Shown in pieces: positions 43,547 to 52,612 of a DNA stretch of 64,000 nt. How positions within the stretch are numbered: position 1 is the stretch's first letter; each line of letters opens with the position of its first letter. The DNA lies in the NCBI GenBank assembly GCA_947630835.1, contig CANRIZ010000001.1:1-64000 (forward strand), given 5' to 3'. The position numbers were made by a program, and so were the translations under genes. Origin of the DNA: an uncultured Clostridia bacterium. Its GTDB lineage: Bacteria > Bacillota > Clostridia > Oscillospirales > Acutalibacteraceae. The notes beneath the pieces were generated by a model. It saw only the letters and a program-made list of their open reading frames with translations, was not told the DNA's origin and made no database searches.

Positions 43547-44620
43547 TTATACCTCAACGGGTTCCTTCATACCCGAAACAATCTGCAAAACATATTTTGC
43601 GTCGACCGTGGAGAGCTTACCGTCGTTATTCATATCAATAACATAGGTCATTTCGTTTGTCATGGTTTTTGTGCCCGCAAGGATTTGGAGCATCCATTTT
43701 GCGTCGACAACCGTTATATTGCCGTCCGCCGTTACGTCGCCGAGAAGTTTTTTTGCCGCAGGCGGCGTTACGGTTACCTTCACTTTTCCGCTTACAGTAC
43801 CCTTACCGTCAACGGAGGTTATGCTTGTTGCGACTTCGCAGCTTCCCGTTTCAAGCCCGGTAAGCTTTACGGCATTTGTCATAAGCTCGGCGCTTAATGT
43901 TTTTTCGTCGGATAAAGTAAAGCTTTTGGGGTTGATGATAAACTTAACGCTCGTCCAGCCGGCGTTTACACATTCAAAAAATACGCTGTCGCTTTTGCCC
44001 TTTTCTATTGTTAAGGCTTCGGGCTCGGTAACTATTTTTTCAACAAGCTTTTTTTCGCACAAAATGTTGAAATTGCCCGTATCTTTTTTAACGGTTCTTG
44101 TTTCCTCGGGAGTTCCCTCGATATTTGACGCCAAAATTACGAAAAAGTAAATGCCGTTGTGATAAACTATGCCGACGCCAACGCTCTTGTAATCCGATTT
44201 AAGGAAATTATAAAACATTTCGTTTTCTTCCCCGAATATTTCCTCAAGGCTGTTAACGAATGCAGAAGCGTATTGATAAGTTCCGTTTTTAAACTTTTCG
44301 GGCATTACGCTTTCGTAAGAATTTTTGTTTTCCGTATCGTTGGGTCTTGCGCTTCCCAAATATACGGCGCATTCCGCCGCGCGCTGCATGGCGGCGTCCA
44401 TAAGCTCTTTATCCGCAGTAAAGGTATCGAGCCTGTTTACCGTGCGATAATTGTTTATGCGGTCAAATAATTTGTAAGACGTTTCATAATCGGCAGTTCC
44501 CGATATTTCAATGTTATAAAGCTCTTTTTCCTCGGCGCTGTCCCCGGCGGCGAAAGAACAAAACGCAAACATATTTACCAGCAATGCCGCAGCCATAAAA
44601 AGTGATATTAATTTTCTCAT
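43547..44620 (-). CDS. Secreted CAP (SCP/PR1)-domain protein with type I dockerin
   Basis: A 357-residue exported protein. The signal peptide spans ~1-25 (LISLFMAAALLVNMFAFCSFAAG). Residues ~43-170 match a CAP domain (YKLFDRINNYRTVNRLDTFTADKELMDAAMQRAAECA and VGVGIVYHNGIYFFVILAS). A beta-rich stretch (~205-285) follows, then a type I dockerin (GDVTADGNITVVDAKWMLQ and DMNNDGKLSTVDAKYVLQ). CAP proteins have no single known activity. AAAGGAG lies right after the mtaB stop, 14 bp away, so the gene is probably read from the mtaB transcript. Confidence 0.88.
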   Translation of the reverse strand: MRKLISLFMAAALLVNMFAFCSFAAGDSAEEKELYNIEISGTADYETSYKLFDRINNYRTVNRLDTFTADKELMDAAMQRAAECAVYLGSARPNDTENKNSYESVMPEKFKNGTYQYASAFVNSLEEIFGEENEMFYNFLKSDYKSVGVGIVYHNGIYFFVILASNIEGTPEETRTVKKDTGNFNILCEKKLVEKIVTEPEALTIEKGKSDSVFFECVNAGWTSVKFIINPKSFTLSDEKTLSAELMTNAVKLTGLETGSCEVATSITSVDGKGTVSGKVKVTVTPPAAKKLLGDVTADGNITVVDAKWMLQILAGTKTMTNEMTYVIDMNNDGKLSTVDAKYVLQIVSGMKEPVEV

Positions 44621-44634
44621 TGTGTTTAACTCCT

Positions 44635-45915
44635 TTATTCAGCGTAACAGTATTCACTGTCGCTTCCTGTAATTTTAACTTTTATCGGTATTCCTTCTTT
44701 AAAATTTCCCTTTATCCTTACCGGCGTGTAATTTGCGGTATAGCCGAAGCCGAAGCCGTTTTCAAGCTTGGATTCGGGTATAATTTCAAGGGTTCTGCCG
44801 ATTTGCTTTTTTAAAAATCCGCGCCTGATTTCGCAGGCTGTTTCGTTCAAAACGGCAGCTCTTTTTTCTTTTACCGATTTTTCAATTTGTCCGTCAAATT
44901 CGGCGGCCCTTGTACCTGCCCTGACCGAATACGGGAAAATATGTATTTTTTCAAATCCCACCTTTTTTACAAATTCTACTGTTTCAATAAAATCCTTATC
45001 GCTTTCACCCGCAAAGCCTACCATAACGTCGGTAGTAAGGGTGCAATCGGTAAAGCTTTTTCTGAGTTTTTCGCACAGAGCGAAATATTCTTCCGCCGTG
45101 TAATGCCTGTTCATTCTCTTTAAGGTGCCGTTACAGCCGCTTTGCAAAGAGATATGGAACTGCGGACAAAGCTTCGGAAGCTTTGCAAGCTCCGATATAA
45201 CCTCGTCGGTTATGTGGTCGGGTTCAAGCGAACCCAGACGGACTCTTTTGATATTTTCGGGTTCGCAGGCCGCCTTTACCGCATCGTAAAATTTTTCGCC
45301 GCTGTCCTTACCGTATGCGGAGAGATTAATCCCAACCAGCACGACCTCGCAAAAACCCTTTTTTGAAAGCCCGAAAGTTTCGTTCCTTATTTCGGAAACG
45401 GGCTTTGAGCGTACCCTACCTCTTGACTTCGGGATTATACAGTACGAGCAGAACCTGTCGCAGCCGTCCTCGATTTTAACTATTGCTCTTGTTCTTTCGT
45501 TAAAATCTCCTATGGGCATACCCGTAAACTTTTCGCCGTCAATATGCTTATTTATATTTACCTGCCTTGTTCTGTTTTCGAGATACAAATTTAATCGGTT
45601 TATCAGGTTTATATTATCCTTATTCCCCATAACTATGTCTGCCGCTTCAAGCCCGCCCGCCATATCGGGAAAAGCCTGCGGCATACAGCCTGTTAAAATA
45701 ACTATGCTGTCGGGATAATTTCTTTTTAAACGCCTGACCGTCTGCCTTGTTTTTCTGTCGCTTTCCGAGGTAACGGTACAGGAATTGACTATAAAAATAT
45801 CCGCTTCGCAATCCGTTAAAGTGATTTCATAACCGTGTCTTATTAAATCCTCGGTTATCTCCTGAGTTTCGTATTGATTTACTTTGCACCCGAGCGTATA
45901 AAGCTTAACTTTCAT
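44635..45915 (-). CDS. mtaB: tRNA t6A37 methylthiotransferase MtaB
   Basis: A 426-residue radical SAM methylthiotransferase converting t6A37 to ms2t6A37. The N-terminal UPF0004 domain holds three cluster cysteines (TLGCKVNQYE, VNSCTVTSESDRK, LTGCMPQ); the radical SAM motif is DGCDRFCSYCIIPKSRG; a TRAM domain closes the protein. KVNQYET distinguishes MtaB from MiaB (which has MN..DSE). The frame opens at 45963, but GGTGGA precedes the ATG at 45915. Works downstream of TsaB/TsaE in this window. Confidence 0.93.
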   Translation of the reverse strand: MKVKLYTLGCKVNQYETQEITEDLIRHGYEITLTDCEADIFIVNSCTVTSESDRKTRQTVRRLKRNYPDSIVILTGCMPQAFPDMAGGLEAADIVMGNKDNINLINRLNLYLENRTRQVNINKHIDGEKFTGMPIGDFNERTRAIVKIEDGCDRFCSYCIIPKSRGRVRSKPVSEIRNETFGLSKKGFCEVVLVGINLSAYGKDSGEKFYDAVKAACEPENIKRVRLGSLEPDHITDEVISELAKLPKLCPQFHISLQSGCNGTLKRMNRHYTAEEYFALCEKLRKSFTDCTLTTDVMVGFAGESDKDFIETVEFVKKVGFEKIHIFPYSVRAGTRAAEFDGQIEKSVKEKRAAVLNETACEIRRGFLKKQIGRTLEIIPESKLENGFGFGYTANYTPVRIKGNFKEGIPIKVKITGSDSEYCYAE

Positions 45916-46123
45916 ATATCCACCAAAAATACCGCCCGAAGCGCCGAAAAGCCCCTGCGGCAAAATAAATTACCTTTTTATATTTTATCACATTTTTTTG
46001 CATTTGTATATAAAAAATTATCGCTTTAAAAATGCCGCGGACAAGTTATTAAGAAATAAATTACAGTTAATTTTTTGAATACGAAAATGTATTAAAGAAA
46101 AAATATTTTAGGGTGCTTCAACA

Positions 46124-46513
46124 ATGGAAAAAGCGAGAATGTTTTTAATATATTTTCTTTTCGGCTCGACTTTGTACGGGCTTATAGAAATAGCCTACAG
46201 AAACCGCACGCACTGGTCAATGCTTATATTGGGCGGAACGGCGTTATATGCGATTTATGAATTTTCAAATTCTTTTCCCAAAAAAAGCCTCGCCGTAAAA
46301 TGCCTTATCTCCGCCGCATTTATTACTATGCTCGAGCTGTTTACGGGAATTTTGGTAAATTTGATTTTCAAAATGAACGTATGGGATTACCGCAATATGC
46401 CTTTTAATATTTTGGGACAAATTTGCCCGATATTCAGCGCCTTATGGTTTTTGATTTCAATTCCGGCAAACGCATTCGTTAACTGCGTTAAAGCCTATAC
46501 AAAAAATAAATGA
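46124..46513 (+). CDS. Small membrane protein, CmpB-like (putative ABC permease type)
   Basis: A 129-residue protein with four hydrophobic segments. LELFTGILVNLIFKMNVWDYRNMPFNILGQICPIFSALWF matches the family Pfam calls ABC_trans_CmpB, for which no transport function has been proven. AGGGTG lies upstream of the ATG. It converges on the next gene with a shared terminator. Confidence 0.75.
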   Translation: MEKARMFLIYFLFGSTLYGLIEIAYRNRTHWSMLILGGTALYAIYEFSNSFPKKSLAVKCLISAAFITMLELFTGILVNLIFKMNVWDYRNMPFNILGQICPIFSALWFLISIPANAFVNCVKAYTKNK

Positions 46514-46537
46514 GCCGCAAAACGGCTCACTTATTTT
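46503..46537. terminator. Bidirectional terminator between two converging small genes
   Basis: AAATAAATGAGCCG and CGGCTCACTTATTT pair around CAAAA. The stem includes the stop codon of the plus-strand gene and the last codons of the minus-strand gene. Confidence 0.75.
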
Positions 46538-47205
46538 ATATCCTTTTTGCACATTACGGTTAAGGCTATGTTATCGTAATATATCACAACGAGCGAATAA
46601 GTATGCTTCTTCGTACTGTACGCTTCATAATACGAGGTTTTGTAGCGGCCGTAATCCTGCTTATACATAGCTTCGTTTTCCAAAGTCTGCATATCGGAAA
46701 GATCGCCGTAGGTTTCCTCGGTTCTGTAGGGTTCGCCCAAAATAGCGCTTATTTCCTTATCCGTTTGGAAAAGCAAGGTGCCTTCCTCGCGTACTTTTTT
46801 CATATTTTCATACTTTTGCCTGTGTTCGTCGTCTGTAAAGGACAGCCTGTTTAAAGTGATATACTCGATAAACGTATTTTCGCCGGGCGCAGCGCTTGCT
46901 TTTTTAATAAGACTGTTTACGATTAATATTCTTAATTTCGGGTGTTCAACCCATTTTTCCGAGGTATAGGTAAAGAAGGTCATACGGACAATATGGAAAA
47001 CAAGCAATATAACAAACGCCGTAAAGAAGAATTTTACCAAACCCCTGACGAGCGCTTTTGTCTGCTTTTGCTCCGTTGTTTCCACATCGACAATGGCTCT
47101 GATTGCGCCGGTTTCGTCGTACTTGAATTTTTTGTTTTCATAAATAACGACTCTCGGCGGAATATAAGGGGTAATTCCCCTATTCCCATTGTTATTACCG
47201 TACAT
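46531..47205 (-). CDS. Hypothetical membrane-anchored protein
   Basis: A 224-residue protein I do not recognise. A G/N-rich N-terminus (MYGNNNGNRG) and ~60 cytoplasmic residues lead to one membrane segment (about residues 58-78), then a ~145-residue outer domain. The latter contains FQTDKEISAILGEPYRTEE, similar in outline to the 'lG.P' segment of SmpA/OmlA-like folds, but this is weak. GGGGTG precedes the ATG. Monocistronic between terminators and the GH27 gene's end. Confidence 0.7.
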   Translation of the reverse strand: MYGNNNGNRGITPYIPPRVVIYENKKFKYDETGAIRAIVDVETTEQKQTKALVRGLVKFFFTAFVILLVFHIVRMTFFTYTSEKWVEHPKLRILIVNSLIKKASAAPGENTFIEYITLNRLSFTDDEHRQKYENMKKVREEGTLLFQTDKEISAILGEPYRTEETYGDLSDMQTLENEAMYKQDYGRYKTSYYEAYSTKKHTYSLVVIYYDNIALTVMCKKDIK

Positions 47206-47249
47206 AACTCACCCCGAATATTAAAGATTTTGAAGCCTTTTTGATTTTA

Positions 47250-48974
47250 TCAGCCAACTGCCGCCTTAACCCTGAACACGGCTGTTCCGTGCGCGGGCAC
47301 CTTGGCGTTTAACGAAACGGCGGATTCGTTTGTTTCCTTTGTCCAAAGGTCGGTATATTCGTATGATTTGGCGTCGGGCATATCGATAAAGCTTTGATTT
47401 ACTATATCCTTAAAGTATATGCTCATTTCCTTTTCTTCCTTTGTTTTATTAAAGAAGCAAACGGCGGTTTCGTTGTTTTCAAGCGGTTTTACAAGTATAT
47501 CGGTAATACCGTTTGTTTTAATGCGCCTGCACGCAACGCCCTTTTTATCCTGGTCAACGGCTATAATATCCTTATTTGTAAGGATTTTAAGAACTTTGTT
47601 ATCGCTGTCAACAGTACCGTCCGGCTTTATAAATTCCCTTATATCGTTACCGAGAATCAAAGGCGCGGAAAGCATCGCCCATAGGGTAAAATGAGCCTTG
47701 TTTTCCTCAACCGTAAGATTGCCGTTGCCGACCTCAAGCATATCGGGGTCGTTCCAGCCGCCTATTCCCGCATAACTGTACAGCCTTACAGTAGCCTCAT
47801 AAATGCCTACTACGGAAGCCCAAACAGGTCTTATATCCGGCGTTGTACGCCAAAGATTTCCCGCTTTTGCGCCCCATTTCCAAGGTCTGTTCGTACCCCA
47901 TTCGCATATAGAATAAACTATGGGCTTTTCTTCGGTATTATTCTGCCGGGCATAAAGCTTTACAGCCCTTTTAAGCTCCTTGCCCATTTTAATATACTGC
48001 GTTGCGGCGCTGTCCGCCTTAGAGCCTATGGGATTTTTAATTTCAACGGTGTTTAAGCCCTTTTTAAGCTTAATATAAAGCTGAACCCTGCCGTCGGTAC
48101 TCCAAGCCTTTGTGGGCGGGAAATCAACCTCATAAAAATCCGTGCCGTTTACGTTTACCGAGGCGTATTTTTCTACCTCACCGGTTTTTCTGACAACGAT
48201 TGTTAAAATATATTCGCCGTCGTTTTCAATACCGTCCGCGGCGAAGCTTACGCTTCCCGTTCCCGAATCAAGCCTGCCGATATAGCTGCCCTTTTCATCG
48301 GTAAAAAGCTTGGCGGTTCCCGAAAGAGAACAGTCCTTCGCCTCTTTCCTGCATACGACGTCGCCCTCTTTGGAGGAAATAAGCATTTCGATAATCAACG
48401 GAGCTTTTGAAGTGATGGGCTTATTATGGCAAAAATCGTATTTAAAGTATTCTATTCCCCACTGTGCAAAGGTTTCCGCGTCAATTCTCTCATGCCCGAG
48501 GGAAGCGGGTAAATCCTCGCAGGTAAGAGTTCCGTTGGAAGAATAGATACCCGCTTTGAAGCCTTTTTCGTTAAGCTTTTCGACAAGCGACTTGATTCCG
48601 CTCGGAAAAGCGGAAAGATCGCCCTGTAATCTCCCGTTTTCATCGCGCATTGAGCTGTGCCAACAGTCGTCGAGATTGACATATTGATAGCCCGCGTCGA
48701 GCAAACCGGATTTTTTCATAGCGTCGGCAATTTGAAGTATTTTGTTTTCGTCAATGTGATTGCGAAAAGCGTTCCAGCTTGACCAGCCCATAGGTGGGGT
48801 GAGAGCCGCGCCGTTATTGTACTTCTCGTCGTTTTGAATATGAAGCCCGGCTTTGGCTATCGCTTTTTTAATATCGCATTCCGGACAAAAATCCGAGCTT
48901 TTCTTTTTTGCTATAACGCTTGCGGCGGCTACGGCGCCCGTGACAACCGCAGCGGAAAAAATTTTACCTAACAT
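47250..48974 (-). CDS. GH27 alpha-galactosidase with an inserted carbohydrate-binding-like module
   Basis: A 574-residue clan-D alpha-galactosidase. A short hydrophobic N-terminus (residues 4-20, then KKKSS) suggests export or anchoring. The barrel starts with LTPPMGWSSWNAF, has VNLDDCWH, and the nucleophile is about D180 in EYFKYDFC; the acid/base lies in GIGGWNDPDMLEVG. Residues ~205-315 (from SLSGTAKLFTDEKGSY to GLNTVEIKNP) are not part of the GH27 fold and read like a CBM6/35-type beta-sandwich placed between barrel strands; YSICEWGTNRPW then resumes the barrel. A C-terminal beta domain closes it. Start at 48974 follows GGGGG. Confidence 0.92.
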   Translation of the reverse strand: MLGKIFSAAVVTGAVAAASVIAKKKSSDFCPECDIKKAIAKAGLHIQNDEKYNNGAALTPPMGWSSWNAFRNHIDENKILQIADAMKKSGLLDAGYQYVNLDDCWHSSMRDENGRLQGDLSAFPSGIKSLVEKLNEKGFKAGIYSSNGTLTCEDLPASLGHERIDAETFAQWGIEYFKYDFCHNKPITSKAPLIIEMLISSKEGDVVCRKEAKDCSLSGTAKLFTDEKGSYIGRLDSGTGSVSFAADGIENDGEYILTIVVRKTGEVEKYASVNVNGTDFYEVDFPPTKAWSTDGRVQLYIKLKKGLNTVEIKNPIGSKADSAATQYIKMGKELKRAVKLYARQNNTEEKPIVYSICEWGTNRPWKWGAKAGNLWRTTPDIRPVWASVVGIYEATVRLYSYAGIGGWNDPDMLEVGNGNLTVEENKAHFTLWAMLSAPLILGNDIREFIKPDGTVDSDNKVLKILTNKDIIAVDQDKKGVACRRIKTNGITDILVKPLENNETAVCFFNKTKEEKEMSIYFKDIVNQSFIDMPDAKSYEYTDLWTKETNESAVSLNAKVPAHGTAVFRVKAAVG

Positions 48975-48994
48975 AATAAACCCCCGTAAAACAA

Positions 48995-49033
48995 CAGAGT
49001 ATAGTGAATATGTATGCAACCCACTATACTCTG
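48995..49033 (-). terminator. Terminator of the ispH-S1 gene
   Basis: CAGAGTATAGTG and CACTATACTCTG pair perfectly across 15 bases; on the minus strand TTGTTTT follows. It lies 11 bp after the stop of ispH-S1 and just ahead of the GH27 start. Confidence 0.75.
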
Positions 49034-49044
49034 AAAATCAAAAT

Positions 49045-51300
49045 TTATTCTTCAGCCGAATTTTCCTGTTCGGAGGAGTCCTCGGTTGCTTCTTCCGGCT
49101 GAGCCGTTTCGGCGCTTTCTTCGGTTTCTTCAACCGTCTGCGTATCCTCCGAAACAGGTTCTTCCGCCATAGGTTCCTCCGCCGTAGCCTGCGTTTCCTC
49201 CGCCGCTTCCGCTTCAACGGGAGCTTCCGCCTCTGCGGGCGCTTCAACTTCGGTTCCTGCCTCTGCGGGCGCTTCAATTTCGGTTTCTGCTTCAACGGGC
49301 GCTTCGGCTTCTGCGGGAGCTTCTTCAATGGGAGCTTCGGCAACCGGAGGCTCAAGAAGGGCTTTTATCGAAAGGCTTACGCGTTTCTTGTCAAAGTTAA
49401 TGTCAAGGATTTTAACGTCAACCTTTTCGCCTATTTTGAGTACGTCCGCAGCGTTTGCAACGTGCGAATATGAAATTTCGGAAATATGTATAAGGCCGTC
49501 AATACCGGGAATTACGTTTGCAAAAGCTCCGAAGGTTGTAAGCCCGACTATCTCGGCTTTTACAACGCTGCCGACAGGATAATCTCTTTTAAGAATTTCC
49601 CACGGATTGTCTTCAATCTTCTTAAATCCGAGCGATACCTTTTTGTTTTCCGTATCAAGAGATTTAATGTAAACATCAACGGTGTCGCCAACATTGACAA
49701 CGTCCGAAGGATGCTTGATCCTTGTCCAGGAAAGTTCGGAAATATGAATCATTCCGTCAACGCCGCCTATATCGACAAACGCGCCGTATTTTGTAAGAGA
49801 ACGGACAATTCCGGTGTAAGTTTGACCTTCAGCGGCCTGAGCCCAAAACTTATCGGCCTGTTCCCTGCGCAAATCTCTGCCTGCGGCTTTAATGGAGCCT
49901 ACAACTCTGCGCCTTCTCTTATCGACCTCGATAATTTTAAACTTAACCGTTTTTCCAACCATATCTTCAAGAGAATCGTTACGGTTGATTTTTGAAAGCG
50001 ACGCGGGAACAAAGACGCGTATACCGTTGTATTGAACGAAGAGTCCTTTTCCCTCTCCGACTACGCCGATAACCTTGCCTTCAACCGCCTCGTCGTTATC
50101 CTCGGAAATTCTTTCCCAAGCTTTGGACGCGTCATAGCGCCTTTTTGAAAGCATAACGGTGCCCTCGGCGTCGTTTGTTTTCATAATAATAAGCTCCAGC
50201 TTATCGCCAACGCTTACTTCTTTTGTGAGGTCAACGGCAGGATCGTTGTTGTACTCTTCCTTGGGAATGTAGCCGGTATGCTTTCTGCCGACTATTTCAA
50301 CCTCGATTTCAGAAGGAGAAACACCTACGACAACGCCCACAACCTTTTGGTCTGTGCTTTCGTCGATATATTCTTCAAGCATATCAGCAAAAGATGTATC
50401 ATCGGCCGTTGTTGCCTCCTCCTTTACTGCATTTGCATTGGTTTGTTCCAAATTTTCGGACATTGTTTTAAGTACCTCCTTAATTATACCGTCGGGCGTT
50501 GAAGCGCCGGCAGTAACACCGACTGAGTCAAAAAGGGATAAATCTATTTCATTGAGTTCCTCAGCGGTTTCAAGCAGAAACGTGGGACAATTGGATTGGC
50601 AAACGGCTTTCAGCTTGGCGGTATTCGAGCTTTGACGACCGCCTATGATTATCATAGCGTCGTTTTCAAGCGAAAGCCGGGCGGCTTCCTTTTGTCTTTC
50701 TTCTGTTGCATTACATATTGTATCAAAAATAATTGCATTTGTATAGTTTTTTTTAATTTTTTTTACACATTTTTCAAAAAAATTTACTGAAAATGTTGTC
50801 TGAGCTACCACAATTAGATGATTTTTGTCTAAGTCGGGGTTATTTTCTATAATTTCATCGAGTTCCCGCTCGCAATTAAACACAAAAGATTTGCCCTTGC
50901 AGTAGCTTCTGATACCTATTACCTCGGGATGTTTGCTGTCGCCGGCAATTAAAGTTACGCTGTTTTTTGAGGAATTTTCGCTGACCGTTTTATGTATTTT
51001 TGAAACAAATGGACAGGTCGTGTCGCAGTAATCGGGAGAAATTTCCTTTACCTTTTCGAGCAATTCTTTTGTAATACCGTGCGCCCTGATAACAAGCACG
51101 TCGCCGTTTCGGCAATCCTCGGGCCTTTCGACCGTTCTCACTCCCCTTTTTTCAAAAGAAGAAATCACTTGGGGATTGTGAATTATCGGTCCGAGAGTGC
51201 AAACGCTTTTACCGTCGCTTACAAGCTTTTCAAGCAAATTAACCGCCCTGTTTACGCCGAAACAAAAGCCGGCGGTTTTTGCAAGATTTATTTTGCGCAA
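49045..51300 (-). CDS. ispH: Fused HMBPP reductase (IspH) and ribosomal protein S1
   Basis: A 751-residue bifunctional protein. Residues ~1-280 are IspH, the last step of the MEP pathway, with the three cluster cysteines (AGFCFGVNRAV, DTTCPFVSKIHK, DTICNATEERQ) and VIRAHGITKE. Four S1 domains follow (~310-635), the third and fourth being canonical (GIVRSLTKYGAFVDIGGVDGMIHISELSW; AEIVGLTTFGAFANVIPGIDGLIHISEISY). The last ~95 residues are an Ala/Glu/Pro/Val/Thr repeat tail. This fusion is known in Clostridia. GGAGG precedes the TTG at 51300; an in-frame TTG at 51315 overlaps that site. Overlaps plsC by 13 bp. Confidence 0.95.
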   Translation of the reverse strand: MRKINLAKTAGFCFGVNRAVNLLEKLVSDGKSVCTLGPIIHNPQVISSFEKRGVRTVERPEDCRNGDVLVIRAHGITKELLEKVKEISPDYCDTTCPFVSKIHKTVSENSSKNSVTLIAGDSKHPEVIGIRSYCKGKSFVFNCERELDEIIENNPDLDKNHLIVVAQTTFSVNFFEKCVKKIKKNYTNAIIFDTICNATEERQKEAARLSLENDAMIIIGGRQSSNTAKLKAVCQSNCPTFLLETAEELNEIDLSLFDSVGVTAGASTPDGIIKEVLKTMSENLEQTNANAVKEEATTADDTSFADMLEEYIDESTDQKVVGVVVGVSPSEIEVEIVGRKHTGYIPKEEYNNDPAVDLTKEVSVGDKLELIIMKTNDAEGTVMLSKRRYDASKAWERISEDNDEAVEGKVIGVVGEGKGLFVQYNGIRVFVPASLSKINRNDSLEDMVGKTVKFKIIEVDKRRRRVVGSIKAAGRDLRREQADKFWAQAAEGQTYTGIVRSLTKYGAFVDIGGVDGMIHISELSWTRIKHPSDVVNVGDTVDVYIKSLDTENKKVSLGFKKIEDNPWEILKRDYPVGSVVKAEIVGLTTFGAFANVIPGIDGLIHISEISYSHVANAADVLKIGEKVDVKILDINFDKKRVSLSIKALLEPPVAEAPIEEAPAEAEAPVEAETEIEAPAEAGTEVEAPAEAEAPVEAEAAEETQATAEEPMAEEPVSEDTQTVEETEESAETAQPEEATEDSSEQENSAEE
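49060..49335 (-). repeat. Repetitive coding tail of ispH-S1
   Basis: The DNA encodes an acidic low-complexity tail built from EAPAEAEAPVEAE-like units (six or more EAP or EAE blocks), with matching imperfect nucleotide repeats such as GCTTCAACGGGCGCTTC. Such tracts expand and contract by slippage. Expected to be unstructured. Confidence 0.8.
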
Positions 51301-51926
51301 TGTCCTTCCTCCCAAAGCTCGGTAATTTCGTCCATGATAATTTTTGTGGCGTTTCTCAATTCCCGAGGCGAATGGTCTTGGGTAAATCCGAGGTCTTCGT
51401 TTTTAATTATTTTTCCGAAGCGGACGGTAAGCGGCGTGCCCTTTTTAAACCCGTCGGAAGTGTAAATTGCCGCCGGAAGAATATCCGCGCCGGTCATCTT
51501 CGCTATAAACGCGGCGCCCGATTTACCCCTTGCGGGCTTAAAATCCTTTGACCTTGTACCCTCGGGGAAAATTCCCAACGGCCAGCCGTTTTTGATTATC
51601 CGTGCGGCAAAATTAATTGCCGACATATCGCCCTCTCCCCTTTTTACGGGGAAAGAATTGCAGTGCTTGCAGAGAAAACCGACAACGGGATTTTCAAAAA
51701 GCTCCTGCTTTGCCATAAAATGAACGGGTCTTTTAACGCCGGCGCATATTATAGCGGGATCCAAAGCGTTCTGATGGTTGCAGGCTATTATATACCCTCC
51801 GCTTTCCGGTATATTTTCCGTTCCCGTAAACTTGATTTTATACATAAGAGGAAGCAGCGCCTTAACCATTCCCCTCATAACGTAATAGCCCTTGTATTCG
51901 CAAGCCTTGTCATAATCGAAGTTCAT
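51288..51926 (-). CDS. plsC: 1-acyl-sn-glycerol-3-phosphate acyltransferase
   Basis: A 212-residue PlsC-family membrane-associated enzyme making phosphatidic acid. The catalytic NHX4D box is NHQNALD (about residues 51-57) and the acceptor-binding motif is FPEGTRS. One N-terminal hydrophobic segment anchors it. Its ATG overlaps the cmk stop (ATGA), and its end overlaps ispH, the usual clostridial cmk-plsC-ispH cluster. Confidence 0.95.
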   Translation of the reverse strand: MNFDYDKACEYKGYYVMRGMVKALLPLMYKIKFTGTENIPESGGYIIACNHQNALDPAIICAGVKRPVHFMAKQELFENPVVGFLCKHCNSFPVKRGEGDMSAINFAARIIKNGWPLGIFPEGTRSKDFKPARGKSGAAFIAKMTGADILPAAIYTSDGFKKGTPLTVRFGKIIKNEDLGFTQDHSPRELRNATKIIMDEITELWEEGHCAK

Positions 51927-52588
51927 GACATTTTCTCCTTAATAACGCTTATAATTTTGTTTACGGACTGTTCGAGGTCAAGTCCGCTTGTATCTACCGT
52001 AACGCTGTCCTCGGCAGGCTTTAAAGGCGCAATTTCACGGTGGGAATCGTTGTAATCGCGAATTTTCAAATCGGACAGCACTTCCTCGTATGTGTCCTTA
52101 GCGCCCTTTTGCACAAGCTCTTTATACCTTCGCATAGCGCGTATCTCGGGAGAAGCGGTGAGAAAAATTTTAATCCGTGCGTCGGGCAATACAACCGTGC
52201 CTATATCCCTGCCGTCCATTATGCAGTTGTTTTTGGCGGCTATATCCCTCTGCAAATCAAACAAAAACGCTCTGACCGCGGGAATGGCGGACACGTTGGA
52301 AGCCGCCATGGACGCTTCGGGAAGCCTTATTTCCTCGGAAACATCCTCGCCGTTTAAAAAGACATGCTGAACATCGCCGACGAATTTAAGCTCCACCGTA
52401 ATTTTTTCGAGCGATTTACCGACCTCATCCGCATTTTTTGAGTCGATACCGTTTCTTAAAGCGTAAACGCCGACCGCGCGGTAAAGCGCTCCGGTATCGA
52501 CATAAATGAAGCCGAGCTCCTTTGCCGCCGACCTTGAAATTGTGCTTTTGCCTGCGCCCGCAGGACCGTCAATGGCTACGTTTATCAT
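51923..52588 (-). CDS. cmk: Cytidylate kinase
   Basis: A 221-residue (d)CMP kinase. The P-loop is DGPAGAGKSTISRSAAKELG near the N-terminus; YVDTGALYRAVG, MDGRDIGTVVLPDA and FLTASPEIRAMRRYKEL are the NMP-binding and lid features. GGAGAGG precedes the ATG. Translationally coupled to plsC. Confidence 0.97.
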   Translation of the reverse strand: MINVAIDGPAGAGKSTISRSAAKELGFIYVDTGALYRAVGVYALRNGIDSKNADEVGKSLEKITVELKFVGDVQHVFLNGEDVSEEIRLPEASMAASNVSAIPAVRAFLFDLQRDIAAKNNCIMDGRDIGTVVLPDARIKIFLTASPEIRAMRRYKELVQKGAKDTYEEVLSDLKIRDYNDSHREIAPLKPAEDSVTVDTSGLDLEQSVNKIISVIKEKMS

Positions 52589-52612
52589 ATGAACCTCTCC
52601 AAAATATAATTT

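Noticed and set aside
49045-51300. IspH and S1 in one frame as a possible assembly error
   Set aside because: This fusion is well known in Clostridia and the frame is continuous with sensible domain borders.
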